Assembly: GCF_021568705.1 (NCBI RefSeq)
Contig: NZ_JAKGTH010000008.1
Coordinates: 310,001 to 374,000, forward strand
Origin: Gillisia lutea
GTDB taxonomy: Bacteria; Bacteroidota; Bacteroidia; Flavobacteriales; Flavobacteriaceae
DNA: 64,000 nt
Direction of reading: 5' to 3'
The notes beneath the pieces were generated by a model. It saw nothing but the letters and a program-made list of their open reading frames with translations. It ran no database searches and was not told where the DNA came from. Below, in pieces: positions 9,283-18,141 of the stretch (position 1 is the stretch's first letter; each line of letters starts with the position of its first letter). Position numbers and translations under genes: made by a program.

Positions 9283-10293
9283 ATGCACGCATCACTTGAT
9301 ATTCTCAAAAACATAAAATTCTCAGTACTCGATCTTGTTCCCGTTGCCCAAGGGAATTCAGCTCTAAATTCATTTCATAATAGCCTCGAACTTGCTAAAC
9401 ACGTTGAAAGCTTAGGTTTTGAAAGATTCTGGATCTCCGAACACCATAATATGGAGAACATTGTGAGTTCGGCAACTTCAATTTTAATTGGATATGTGGC
9501 ACAGGGAACTTCTCAAATTAGAGTAGGATCGGGAGGAATAATGCTGCCTAACCACGCTCCTCTGGTAGTTGCAGAACAGTTTGGCACCTTGGCCACTCTG
9601 TATCCCCGAAGAATAGATCTAGGCTTAGGTCGAGCTCCTGGAACCGATCAAGAAACTGCTGCTGCATTAAGAAGAAACAGACAGGAGAGCCCACAGGATT
9701 TTCCTAATAATGTACAGGAATTACAAAAATATCTTTCTGAAGAAAATAAAAACGCTTCTGTAAGAGCAATTCCAGGAGAAGGACTTAACATTCCACTTTA
9801 CTTGTTGGGGTCTAGTACTTTTAGCGCACAGCTTGCCGCTACTTTGGGTTTAAATTATGCCTTTGCAAGCCACTTCGCTCCTGCTTACCTGCACCAGGCG
9901 CTGCAAATTTATAAAGAGAATTTTAAGGCTTCTAATCAACAAAACAAAGCTTACGCTATTGCCTGTGTAAATGTAATTGCTGCCGATACCGACGAAGAAG
10001 CAGAAAGAATGGCTACCACTTTAAAGCAATTTGCGTTAGGAATAATAAGAGGTGTAAGAAAGCCAATTCCCGCTCCCGTTGCTTCTATGGATAATATTTG
10101 GAATGAGGCTGAAAAACACGCCATCCAACAAATGATGCATTACACTTTTATAGGATCTGAAAACACTATTAGAGAAAGCCTTTCTAGGTTTGCCGAAGAA
10201 ACACAGGTAGATGAAATCATGGTAGTTTCACACATACATAACCATGAAGAAAGATTGAGATCCTACGAGATATTGAGCCGTCTTTTTAATTAA
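9283..10293 (+). CDS. LLM-class flavin-dependent oxidoreductase (luciferase-like, MsnO8 type)
   Basis: Member of the bacterial luciferase-like monooxygenase superfamily, which uses reduced FMN or F420; in this subfamily FMN is usual. Seen are the TIM-barrel landmarks VLDLVPVAQG near the N-terminus, RFWISEHHNM, RVGSGGIMLPNHAPLVVAEQ and the arginine-rich LGLGRAPGTD. The length of 336 residues is normal. The substrate cannot be inferred; many homologues are single genes. Its TAA stop shares the palindromic TTAA with the stop of the convergent acetyltransferase gene. Confidence 0.9.
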   Translation: MHASLDILKNIKFSVLDLVPVAQGNSALNSFHNSLELAKHVESLGFERFWISEHHNMENIVSSATSILIGYVAQGTSQIRVGSGGIMLPNHAPLVVAEQFGTLATLYPRRIDLGLGRAPGTDQETAAALRRNRQESPQDFPNNVQELQKYLSEENKNASVRAIPGEGLNIPLYLLGSSTFSAQLAATLGLNYAFASHFAPAYLHQALQIYKENFKASNQQNKAYAIACVNVIAADTDEEAERMATTLKQFALGIIRGVRKPIPAPVASMDNIWNEAEKHAIQQMMHYTFIGSENTIRESLSRFAEETQVDEIMVVSHIHNHEERLRSYEILSRLFN

Positions 10294-10856
10294 GACTGCT
10301 CCCAGTCCCATATTATCACTATCCAGTTTGTACCATCTCCAGACCTGTAGGTGCTTAGCTCTTTAAACCCAATTCTTTTATGAGCATTAATAGATCGTAA
10401 GTTTCTTGCATCTATTTCAGTAATTGCAAAATCGAACCGATTTTTATAGGTCTTTCGATAAAGATTATAACAGTTGTCAAGGATTCCTTTGCCCCGGTAG
10501 TTCTTATCTACACAAACCTGTCCCACCACCAAATAATTATATGAAGAAACGGGGTGAGAATTATACTGTAGGTTATCAAAAATGTTGAACATTGGTTTCA
10601 AAATTGGAATGTCATTTTTAGAGGCAGCAGTCATTGCCAGTAAATAGGCCACTACCTTATTGGAACTCTTGCCAATAATATGAGGAGCGATTTCATTCAT
10701 TAACATAAGTTGCTCCAGGCTGTGAATTACCGTAATAAAGCCTTGTTTTATCATTTCTTCTGTAGATAAATTGGCAGGAGAATTAGCATGCTGCAATCTC
10801 AAAATCCCGGAAAGATCATTTTCCTCAGCTATAGTAAATAGTATTTCGCTCTTCAT
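10290..10856 (-). CDS. GNAT family N-acetyltransferase
   Basis: Transfers an acetyl group from acetyl-CoA to an amine. Residues 8-60 form the N-terminal part (EENDLSGILRLQHAN), and the CoA-binding motif A is VGQVCVDKNYRGKGILDNCY near residues 110-130, followed by ITEIDARNLRSINAHKRIGF, the typical motif B. The length of 188 residues fits. The substrate is unknown. The gene overlaps the convergent monooxygenase gene by 4 bases at the stop codons. Confidence 0.88.
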   Translation of the reverse strand: MKSEILFTIAEENDLSGILRLQHANSPANLSTEEMIKQGFITVIHSLEQLMLMNEIAPHIIGKSSNKVVAYLLAMTAASKNDIPILKPMFNIFDNLQYNSHPVSSYNYLVVGQVCVDKNYRGKGILDNCYNLYRKTYKNRFDFAITEIDARNLRSINAHKRIGFKELSTYRSGDGTNWIVIIWDWEQS

Positions 10857-11053
10857 AAGCTTTAAGGCTTTTATCTACTAAAAGTACTCAAAATTGAAAA
10901 AATCATTAGTTAAAGTCCAAACTAAATAGTAAAGCTTCGCTTTACATAATTACTAAGAATAAAAAATCAGTTTTGAAATAATTTTTAAAGTATAATTCAT
11001 TAAAAATCAATAACTTTAAGAAAGAGATCTTTAATCAGTTATTTGATTTTGTT

Positions 11054-12352
11054 ATGAAAACGACATATATACAACCTATAAGGCAAATGTCCTTATATAT
11101 CATCTTGAGTATTCTTTGTGTTTCGGCTTCTTGGGCGCATGAACTCAAGAACGCTTCATTTTCTGAATTCCTTATATCCGAATTTATAGAATTTAACGGA
11201 CGAGTAGTAGATAGCCAAACCGGAAATGGGATAGCATCTGCTCATATCAGCATTTACGGTAGCAATATTTCTACAGTTACTAATTCAGATGGATATTTTT
11301 CTCTCAAAGTGCCTGATGATATGCTGAAGGCGAATGTAACCATCTCCTTTTTAGGTTATAAAAGCAAAACGATAAGCTTATCCTCATTTTCTACTGAAAA
11401 TAATAGAATAGAACTCGAGGAATCTGTAGAAGAACTTTCCGAAGTCAATATTTTTAAAGGCGGGAATGCAAGAGGACTGGTTAAAACCATGTTAGACAAC
11501 AGGGATAGCAATTATTTGAATGAACCCACACACATGAAAGCATTTTATAGAGAAACCATTAGGAGAGGCCGTAGAAATGTTTCTTTATCTGAGGCAGTAG
11601 TAGATATTTATAAACAAGCTTACAGCACCAAGAAAAAAGATGATATCGCCCTATTCAAGGCCAGAAAGAGTACCGATTATAAAAGGTTAGATACCTTGGC
11701 TCTAAAATTACGCGGAGGGCCGTTTAACACGCTTTACGTAGATGTTATGAAATATACCGAATTTGTTTTTCAACCCAACGAACTAGATCGCTACAAATTC
11801 AGTTTTGATCAACCCACGAAAATTAATAACAGATACATCTATGTTATCGATTTTAGTGAGATTAATCACGACGACCCCTGGTATTATGGAAAGTTGTATA
11901 TAGATGCGGAAAATTCTACGCTGGTGAGAGCTACCTATAAACTGAATGTTCAAAATAGATTGGCTGCCAGCGAAATGTTTGTAAAAAGCAAACCTAAAAG
12001 AGCTAAAGTATATCCTGTAGACGTGAGCTATCAGGTGGATTACCGGGAGAGTAATGGCAAATGGTATTACTCCTATGGAAATGCACTCTTAGAGTTCGTT
12101 GTAAATTGGAAACACAAGTTATTTAATTCTCATTTTACCATAAATAGCGAAATGGTTATTACAGATTGGGCACCAATTTCTTCAACGGTAAAACCTTCTG
12201 GTGATTTTATAAAACCATCTGTGATCATGGTAGATGATGTTTCGGGATTTAGAGATACCGATTTTTGGGGCGACACTAATATTATAGAACCCGAAAAATC
12301 TATCCAGAATGCTATTGAAAAGATTCAGCGTCAGTTAAAACGAAATGAATAA
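11054..12352 (+). CDS. Carboxypeptidase-like regulatory domain protein, exported
   Basis: An N-terminal hydrophobic segment (LYIILSILCVSASWA, residues about 14-28) acts as signal peptide. Residues about 45-130 form a CarboxypepD_reg-like beta-sandwich (FNGRVVDSQTGNGIASAHIS, then VTISFLGYKS). The remaining 300 residues (FKGGNARGLVKTML, MKAFYRETIRRGRRNVSLSEA, DFSEINHDDPWYYGKLYIDAENSTLVRATYKL) match a widespread uncharacterised Bacteroidota family related to DUF5686-like outer-membrane-associated proteins. There is no barrel or TonB box. It stands alone and ends in a strong terminator; the function is unknown. Confidence 0.8.
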   Translation: MKTTYIQPIRQMSLYIILSILCVSASWAHELKNASFSEFLISEFIEFNGRVVDSQTGNGIASAHISIYGSNISTVTNSDGYFSLKVPDDMLKANVTISFLGYKSKTISLSSFSTENNRIELEESVEELSEVNIFKGGNARGLVKTMLDNRDSNYLNEPTHMKAFYRETIRRGRRNVSLSEAVVDIYKQAYSTKKKDDIALFKARKSTDYKRLDTLALKLRGGPFNTLYVDVMKYTEFVFQPNELDRYKFSFDQPTKINNRYIYVIDFSEINHDDPWYYGKLYIDAENSTLVRATYKLNVQNRLAASEMFVKSKPKRAKVYPVDVSYQVDYRESNGKWYYSYGNALLEFVVNWKHKLFNSHFTINSEMVITDWAPISSTVKPSGDFIKPSVIMVDDVSGFRDTDFWGDTNIIEPEKSIQNAIEKIQRQLKRNE

Positions 12353-12363
12353 ATACTTCTAAA

Positions 12364-12401
12364 AACAAAAAGAGAGAAACCTTCGTTTCTCTCTTTTTGT
12401 T
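12364..12401. terminator. Bidirectional terminator between convergent genes
   Basis: Perfect 17-bp inverted repeat (12364-12380 and 12385-12401) with loop CTTC; A-run on the left and T-run on the right let it serve both the plus gene ending at 12352 and the minus ferredoxin gene ending at 12426. Confidence 0.9.
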
Positions 12402-12425
12402 AAAATCAATTTTGCTGGAAGCAAT

Positions 12426-12806
<381 letters not shown>

Positions 12807-12933
12807 TTAATCACTTGTAACTCCGTTAAAACAGAACTAATTTTTTAGTGATTATAGGCGATAATCAATCTATAACTTTTAATTTCGCAGTGGCAAATTT
12901 AAAGCCAAAACAATTCATAACCAAATAAGCAAT

Positions 12934-13992
12934 ATGACAATACAGAACCGAACATCTCATTTCATTAAACTGGGTAATTTTCTTCGCCAGTTTAATAGAA
13001 ATGAAATTATTAGAAATGACGATGTACCTTTTAACGACAGGTTCTTTGATGCTTTGACCGAACAGATAGATCGTGCTATACATTATAATGGGTGGTTCAC
13101 GCCAGAGAACGTGTTGTTTTCCTTAGAACAATGGAGCAATGCACTGACCGAAGAAAATCTAACAAAATGGCTTACACCTTACTCTTTTCGAGGAGATACT
13201 CCAAAAACAGTTGGTGTTGTAATGGCGGGAAACATTCCTCTTGTCGGCTTTCATGATTTTTTATCGGTACTCATTTCAGGCAATAAAGTTCTTATTAAAC
13301 AATCTTCCAACGATCAAAAAATACTGCCCATTCTTGCCAATTATCTTATTGCTTTAGAACCTGAATATAAAAACAGGATTATGTTTACCGAGGGAAGGCT
13401 TGAAAATTTTGATGCGGTAATAGCAACAGGCAGCAATAATACCGCAAGATATTTTGAATATTATTTCTCGAAAAGCCCTTCAATAATTAGAAAAAACAGA
13501 AATTCTGTGGCCATTCTTACTGGTCAGGAAACCACAAAGGAGTTAGAAGCTCTTGGTGAAGATATTTTTAGATATTTTGGTTTAGGCTGCAGAAATGTTT
13601 CAAAACTGTATGTTCCAGAAGGCTATGATTTTGATGCTTTTTATAAGGCAATGCAACCATGGGAACATTTGTTGTTGCACGCTAAATATGCCAATAATTA
13701 CGATTACAATAAAGCTGTATATCTAATGAGTGAATTTAAGATTTTAGACAATGGCTTTCTAACGCTCAAAGAAGATAGTAGTTTTGGTTCCCCTATAGCT
13801 ACTTTATTTTACCAAACCTATAATAATGCGGAATCTCTAAGTAAGGAGCTAGAGGAAAATTCCGAAAATTTACAATGTGTCATATCGAATAATTCTCATG
13901 TGCACGGACTTTCGTTTGGAAGTTCACAACATCCACAATTATGGGATTATGCCGATAATGTTGACACACTCGCATTCTTAGAAAGGATTTGA
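12934..13992 (+). CDS. Acyl-CoA reductase (LuxC-like)
   Basis: LuxC-family proteins reduce acyl-CoA or acyl-phosphate to aldehyde with NADPH through a Cys thioester. The protein has GVVMAGNIPLVGFHDFLSVL (dinucleotide-binding region, about residues 91-110), the KVLIKQSSNDQKILP stretch, and RYFGLGCRNVSKLYVP, where the Cys is the likely nucleophile. At 352 residues it is shorter than the roughly 480 of bioluminescence LuxC, as usual for the Bacteroidota form. No luxAB or luxE lies next to it, although a luciferase-like oxidase gene lies 3 kb upstream. serC follows after 123 bases, probably from its own promoter. Confidence 0.85.
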   Translation: MTIQNRTSHFIKLGNFLRQFNRNEIIRNDDVPFNDRFFDALTEQIDRAIHYNGWFTPENVLFSLEQWSNALTEENLTKWLTPYSFRGDTPKTVGVVMAGNIPLVGFHDFLSVLISGNKVLIKQSSNDQKILPILANYLIALEPEYKNRIMFTEGRLENFDAVIATGSNNTARYFEYYFSKSPSIIRKNRNSVAILTGQETTKELEALGEDIFRYFGLGCRNVSKLYVPEGYDFDAFYKAMQPWEHLLLHAKYANNYDYNKAVYLMSEFKILDNGFLTLKEDSSFGSPIATLFYQTYNNAESLSKELEENSENLQCVISNNSHVHGLSFGSSQHPQLWDYADNVDTLAFLERI

Positions 13993-14042
13993 TTCCAAAC
14001 ATAATTGCAGTTAAATTTTGAACTTTTATTTGAATGCCGACT

Positions 14043-14070
14043 TTTGTAACTTGGCTGCTTCTTAATTTTG
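14043..14070 (+). promoter_or_regulatory. Candidate promoter for serC
   Basis: TTTG at 14043-14046 and TAATTTTG at 14063-14070 match the Bacteroidota -33 and -7 boxes, but the spacer of 16 bases is slightly short. It lies 45 bases ahead of the serC start. Confidence 0.5.
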
Positions 14071-14115
14071 CCGGTTTTCGGCATTATATATTAGCTGTCT
14101 TTCAAAAAACATAGT

Positions 14116-15180
14116 ATGAAAAAACATAATTTTAGCGCTGGTCCATGTATCCTTCCTCAGGAAGTATTTCAAGAAGCTTCACAAGCTGTGCTTGACTTTA
14201 ATAATTCGGGTTTATCAATTCTTGAAATTTCGCACCGTAGCAAAGATTTTGTGAATGTGATGGAAGAAGCCAGAAGTCTGTCCTTAGAACTTTTAGGCTT
14301 AAAAGATAAAGGATATCAGGCATTATTCCTGCAAGGTGGTGCTAGCATGGAATTTTTAATGGTAGCTTATAATCTATTAGAAAAGAAAGCAGCATATCTT
14401 AATACCGGAACTTGGGCGGCTAAAGCTTTAAAAGAGGCGAAACTTTTTGGAGAGGTAGATGTAATTGCATCTTCTGAAGACAAAGGATTTAATTACATTC
14501 CGAAAAACTATAAAGTTCCTACTGATGCCGATTATTTTCATTGCACCAGTAATAACACTATTTACGGAACTCAAATGAAAAAATTTCCTACCTCTAGTAT
14601 TCCTTTGGTTTGCGATATGAGTAGTGATATTTTTTCACGTCAATTAGATTTTTCCAAATTCGATTTAATTTATGCAGGAGCTCAAAAAAATATGGGACCT
14701 GCAGGAACTACCCTTGTAATTATTAAAGATGGTCTGTTAGGCAAGGTTTCAAGAAAGATTCCTTCCATGCTTGATTATAAACAACATTTGGACAAGGACA
14801 GTATGTTCAATACTCCGTCAGTTTTTCCAGTATATGTATCTATGTTAACTCTTAGATGGTTAAAAGCTCTTGGTGGAATTGAAGTCATTGAAAAGGAAAA
14901 TCAGAAAAAAGCCACTTTACTTTATTCGGAAATTGATATAAACCCTTTATTCAAAGGGTATACAGCTCAAGAAGATCGATCGATTATGAATGCTACTTTC
15001 AATCTCACTAATGATTCTTTGAAAGAGGAATTTGATAAAATGTGTAAAGAAGCCGGAATTAATGGAATTAATGGTCATCGTAGTGTAGGAGGATATAGAG
15101 CATCCATGTATAATGCCTTGCCTTTGGAAAGCGTGGAAGTTTTAGTAGACGTAATGAGCGATTTAGAAAGAAAAGCTTAA
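14116..15180 (+). CDS. serC: 3-phosphoserine/phosphohydroxythreonine transaminase
   Basis: PLP enzyme converting 3-phosphohydroxypyruvate and glutamate to 3-phosphoserine, the second step of serine synthesis; it also serves pyridoxal phosphate synthesis. The N-terminus HNFSAGPCILP, the substrate-binding EISHRSKDF, the LFLQGGASMEF loop and the PLP-lysine motif LIYAGAQKNMGPAG (Lys near residue 192) are all present. The length of 354 residues is normal. serA follows 65 bases downstream, so they most likely form an operon. Confidence 0.97.
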   Translation: MKKHNFSAGPCILPQEVFQEASQAVLDFNNSGLSILEISHRSKDFVNVMEEARSLSLELLGLKDKGYQALFLQGGASMEFLMVAYNLLEKKAAYLNTGTWAAKALKEAKLFGEVDVIASSEDKGFNYIPKNYKVPTDADYFHCTSNNTIYGTQMKKFPTSSIPLVCDMSSDIFSRQLDFSKFDLIYAGAQKNMGPAGTTLVIIKDGLLGKVSRKIPSMLDYKQHLDKDSMFNTPSVFPVYVSMLTLRWLKALGGIEVIEKENQKKATLLYSEIDINPLFKGYTAQEDRSIMNATFNLTNDSLKEEFDKMCKEAGINGINGHRSVGGYRASMYNALPLESVEVLVDVMSDLERKA

Positions 15181-15245
15181 AATTTATTCAATAATAAATA
15201 AAATAACCAGTGAACAGCTATTAAGAACTGGTAAAAGAAATAATA

Positions 15246-16196
15246 ATGAAAGTATTAGCAAACGACGGCCTCTCCCCTGTGGGTGTAACAGCATTAGAAA
15301 AAGTAGGTTTTGAAGTTATCCTTACAAAAGTGGCTCAAGAGCAACTTAAATCCTTTATAAACGAACATAATATTTCTGTATTACTAGTTAGAAGTGCTAC
15401 CAAAGTTCGTAAAGACATAATCGACGGGTGCCCTAGTCTAAAAATAATTGGGCGTGCAGGTGTTGGAATGGATAATATTGACGTAGAACATGCACAACAA
15501 AAAGGTATTAATGTAATAAACACCCCAGAATCGAGTGCGGCTTCAGTAGCTGAACTTGTTTTCGCACATCTTTTTGGTGGAGTTCGTTACCTTCATGACT
15601 CTAACAGAAATATGCCTTTAAGCGGGGATTCTGAATTTAAGGATCTTAAAAAGAATTATGCTGCCGGAACCGAACTTAGAGGAAAAACCTTAGGTATTAT
15701 TGGTCTTGGTAAAATTGGACAAGAAGTTGCGAAAATTGCCTTGGGTATTGGCATGAAAGTTATTGCCAGCGATGATAAAGTGGGAGAAACAAATATCACC
15801 TTACACTTTTATAACGATCAGGTAGTTACAATTCCTATTAAAACGGAACCCGTAGCAGACCTTATTCAGGAATCCGACTTTATAAGTCTTCATGTCCCGG
15901 CACAGAAAAAGCCACTCATTGGTAAAAAGGAAATCGACTCAATGAAACACGGAGTTGGAATTATAAACACCTCCAGAGGAGGAGTTATCGACGAAGTAGC
16001 TTTGGTAGATGCTTTGGCAGACGGTAAAGTTTCCTTTGCAGGACTGGATGTTTTTGAAAATGAACCAACCCCTGCCATTAGAGTATTAATGGATCAGCGT
16101 ATATCATTAACACCACACATTGGCGGTAATACTTTGGAAGCTCAGGAAAGAATTGGAAGGGATCTTGCCAGGCAAATTATCGAAATCTTAAAATGA
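15246..16196 (+). CDS. serA: D-3-phosphoglycerate dehydrogenase (D-2-hydroxyacid dehydrogenase)
   Basis: Likely first enzyme of serine synthesis, oxidising 3-phosphoglycerate with NAD. Residues 73-83 read GRAGVGMDNID; the Rossmann glycine motif is GIIGLGKIGQEVA (about 150-162); the catalytic Arg lies in NTSRGGVIDE, the Glu in DVFENEP and the His in LTPHIGG. At 316 residues it lacks the C-terminal ACT domain, so serine feedback through ACT is not expected. The assignment as serA rather than another D-2-hydroxyacid dehydrogenase rests mainly on serC just upstream. Confidence 0.92.
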   Translation: MKVLANDGLSPVGVTALEKVGFEVILTKVAQEQLKSFINEHNISVLLVRSATKVRKDIIDGCPSLKIIGRAGVGMDNIDVEHAQQKGINVINTPESSAASVAELVFAHLFGGVRYLHDSNRNMPLSGDSEFKDLKKNYAAGTELRGKTLGIIGLGKIGQEVAKIALGIGMKVIASDDKVGETNITLHFYNDQVVTIPIKTEPVADLIQESDFISLHVPAQKKPLIGKKEIDSMKHGVGIINTSRGGVIDEVALVDALADGKVSFAGLDVFENEPTPAIRVLMDQRISLTPHIGGNTLEAQERIGRDLARQIIEILK

Positions 16197-16217
16197 TTTT
16201 AACAGTATTTGTTAAAT

Positions 16218-16258
16218 AAAAAAAGCATCAGGCCCTATTAAACCTGGTGCTTTTTTAT
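16218..16258 (+). terminator. Terminator of serC-serA
   Basis: Stem AAAGCATCAGG/CCTGGTGCTTT (one T-G pair) with a 10-base loop, then TTTTTTATTTTATTT, 22 bases after the serA stop. Confidence 0.88.
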
Positions 16259-16329
16259 TTTATTTAACATATATAGATAATGCAATTTAAAAAAGTTGTA
16301 AATTGAGTATCTAACTTTAAACAACAATC

Positions 16330-16947
16330 ATGGCATCTATTTTAGATTTATTGAACACTTCTATGGGGGAAGATTTTATTGAAAAGGCAAGTGATAGTAC
16401 TGCTGAAAATAAAGATAATATTTCTGCAGCCGTTGGTATGGCCTTACCGATTTTACTGGGAGCAATGCAAAAAAACATTAAAAGTAATTCTGGGGCAGAA
16501 AGCTTAAATAAAGCCTTAAGTGATAACAAACATGGGGATTCATTATTAAACAATTTGAAATCGGTGAATGCTTCAGATATGTCTTCGGAAGGAGAAAAAA
16601 TCTTAGGACACCTTTTAGGAGGAAAGCAAGATATGGTTTCTAAAACCATAGGTAGCACTCTTAATATGAAAGAATCATCGGTTTCTAATATCATTAAAAT
16701 GGCAGCACCTTTATTAATGAGTATATTGGCAAGTCAGAAACGTAAGGAAAATGTACAATCCTCCGGATTAGGCAGCTTGCTCGATTCTGTAATGGGATCA
16801 TCGGGAACGCATGATGCTTCTTTAATTGAAACTTTATTAGACAAAGATGGAGACGGGAGTGTGATTGATGATGTGGCGGGAATGATTCTTGGAGGAGGAA
16901 AAAAAGGCGGCGGCGGACTTCTTGGCGGAATGTTAGGCGGTAAGTAA
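16330..16947 (+). CDS. DUF937 domain-containing protein
   Basis: Helical DUF937 protein; members include YidB-like proteins of unknown function. MASILDLLNTSMGEDFIEKA starts the repeat-like helical bundle, followed by NISAAVGMALPILLGAMQKN and a second related helix pair near residue 125 (AAPLLMSILASQ). Residues about 176-186 read DKDGDGSVIDD, resembling a calcium-binding EF-hand or dockerin loop, and the tail is Gly-rich (GGGKKGGGGLLGGMLGGK). There is no signal peptide. The next gene starts 39 bases downstream. The function is unknown. Confidence 0.85.
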   Translation: MASILDLLNTSMGEDFIEKASDSTAENKDNISAAVGMALPILLGAMQKNIKSNSGAESLNKALSDNKHGDSLLNNLKSVNASDMSSEGEKILGHLLGGKQDMVSKTIGSTLNMKESSVSNIIKMAAPLLMSILASQKRKENVQSSGLGSLLDSVMGSSGTHDASLIETLLDKDGDGSVIDDVAGMILGGGKKGGGGLLGGMLGGK

Positions 16948-16986
16948 CTTAGGAATAATTATTGCACATTTTTACAAAAAAGAGAG

Positions 16987-17415
16987 ATGAAAAATTTATT
17001 CTACGTATGCATTCTGGCCTTAGCTATTTATAGTTGTGGGTCTGGCAAAGAAAGAAACTTCGAGCAGAAAGAACAAACTGCAATGGCTAATGATACCGTA
17101 AGAATTGCAAATGACAGCCTGGAATATGAGATTATAATCATTGAACCAGGCTTCAATCTTTTCATAAACAGTATAGCTAAACCGCGGGGCTATTATTCTC
17201 AAACCTATCTGGAAAATAAGAATCGTTTCTTGGTGCCAGAATATAATGCTAGGGTTACTCAACCTCAGCGATTCAATCCAAACCTTTACATTCAGGAAAT
17301 TAATTACAATCCTAACATAGATTACGGTTACGAAGTAAACTATATGCTTTATAACTATTTTGTGTTCTTTTCTAGAGAATACAATCAGCGATTTAGTGTA
17401 CCCACCCGCATATAA
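16987..17415 (+). CDS. DUF6146 family lipoprotein
   Basis: Lipoprotein signal with lipobox AIYSCG, Cys at residue 17. The mature 125 residues are rich in Tyr, Asn and Arg (IIIIEPGFNLFINSIAKPRG, YLENKNRFLVPEYNARV, then YEVNYMLYNYFVFFSREYNQ). This matches a Bacteroidota family I recognise as DUF6146; no activity is known. It lies in a run of closely spaced plus-strand genes (gap 39 upstream, 41 downstream). Confidence 0.72.
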   Translation: MKNLFYVCILALAIYSCGSGKERNFEQKEQTAMANDTVRIANDSLEYEIIIIEPGFNLFINSIAKPRGYYSQTYLENKNRFLVPEYNARVTQPQRFNPNLYIQEINYNPNIDYGYEVNYMLYNYFVFFSREYNQRFSVPTRI

Positions 17416-17456
17416 TTTTTTTGTTTGATTGAAAATGCTTGTGGTATATTTGCAGT

Positions 17457-17759
17457 ATGAATAAACTAAAACAACGTTGGGGAATAGATTCTAATTTCCA
17501 GCTTTTTATCATTTTGGTAGTTTTTGCCCTTACAGGTTCCAGCTCAGCTAAGTTAGCGGCACCTGTATGTGATTTTTTGGGAATTGGAGACACCAATACT
17601 GCATGGTATATTTATTGGCCTCTAAGGATCATTCTAATCTTCCCCATCTACCAAATTCTATTAGTTCTATTTGGATGGATATTTGGACAGTTTAAATTCT
17701 TCTGGGATTTTGAAAAGAAAATGTTATCCCGCCTTGGGTTATCACGCTTTATAAGTTAA
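17457..17759 (+). CDS. DUF6787 family small membrane protein
   Basis: A 100-residue protein starting MNKLKQRWGIDSNFQLFIIL, with two membrane segments (about residues 14-35 and 55-80, the latter RIILIFPIYQILLVLFGWIFG) and a basic C-terminus (KKMLSRLGLSRF). It matches a small conserved Bacteroidota membrane family (DUF6787, from memory) of unknown role. The ATG at 17457 was chosen over a further upstream in-frame codon because it starts at the conserved N-terminus. Confidence 0.75.
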   Translation: MNKLKQRWGIDSNFQLFIILVVFALTGSSSAKLAAPVCDFLGIGDTNTAWYIYWPLRIILIFPIYQILLVLFGWIFGQFKFFWDFEKKMLSRLGLSRFIS

Positions 17760-17765
17760 TAGCTA

Positions 17766-18086
17766 GTGAATATTTTTCAAAAATATGGATTGATTCTGAT
17801 GGCGGTGGCTTTGCTATTTCCCGCTGCAGTAAGTATTCATATTTTTGCTCATGAAAAACATTCGGTTTGCACAGATTATTCATCAACACATCTTCATAAA
17901 TCAAGCATAGATTGCGAGTTATGTAAGTTCCACCCGGTTCCTATCATCGCTATAGACTTATTTAATTATAATATCGTTCGGGATATTATAATAAAGGAAA
18001 GCTCTAGCAATCATTATGAATTCTTAAGTGATTTTCAGAAATTACCATTTTCGCTAAGAGGTCCTCCCTCCTCTATTATTGCCTAA
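17766..18086 (+). CDS. Small His/Cys-rich membrane-anchored protein upstream of TonB receptor
   Basis: Starts at a GTG 6 bases after the preceding stop. One N-terminal hydrophobic segment (LILMAVALLFPAAVSIHIFA, about residues 9-28) acts as signal or anchor; it is followed at once by HEKHSVCTDYSSTHLHKSS and DCELCKFHPVP, i.e. five His and three Cys in about 40 residues including a CxxC. The rest is polar with no known motif. Similar small proteins with an HxxxCxxC-like patch precede TonB receptors in other flavobacteria as far as I recall. A metal-binding accessory role for the receptor 55 bases downstream is inference. Confidence 0.65.
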   Translation: MNIFQKYGLILMAVALLFPAAVSIHIFAHEKHSVCTDYSSTHLHKSSIDCELCKFHPVPIIAIDLFNYNIVRDIIIKESSSNHYEFLSDFQKLPFSLRGPPSSIIA

Positions 18087-18141
18087 ATGACACTTCATGG
18101 AATTCAATTTCCATATTTATAAATTTCTTGAAAATTATTAT

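Noticed and set aside
10929-10946. Hairpin GTAAAGC-TTC-GCTTTAC
   Set aside because: It lies between two divergent genes, where no terminator is needed, and has no T-run; too short to call a regulatory element.
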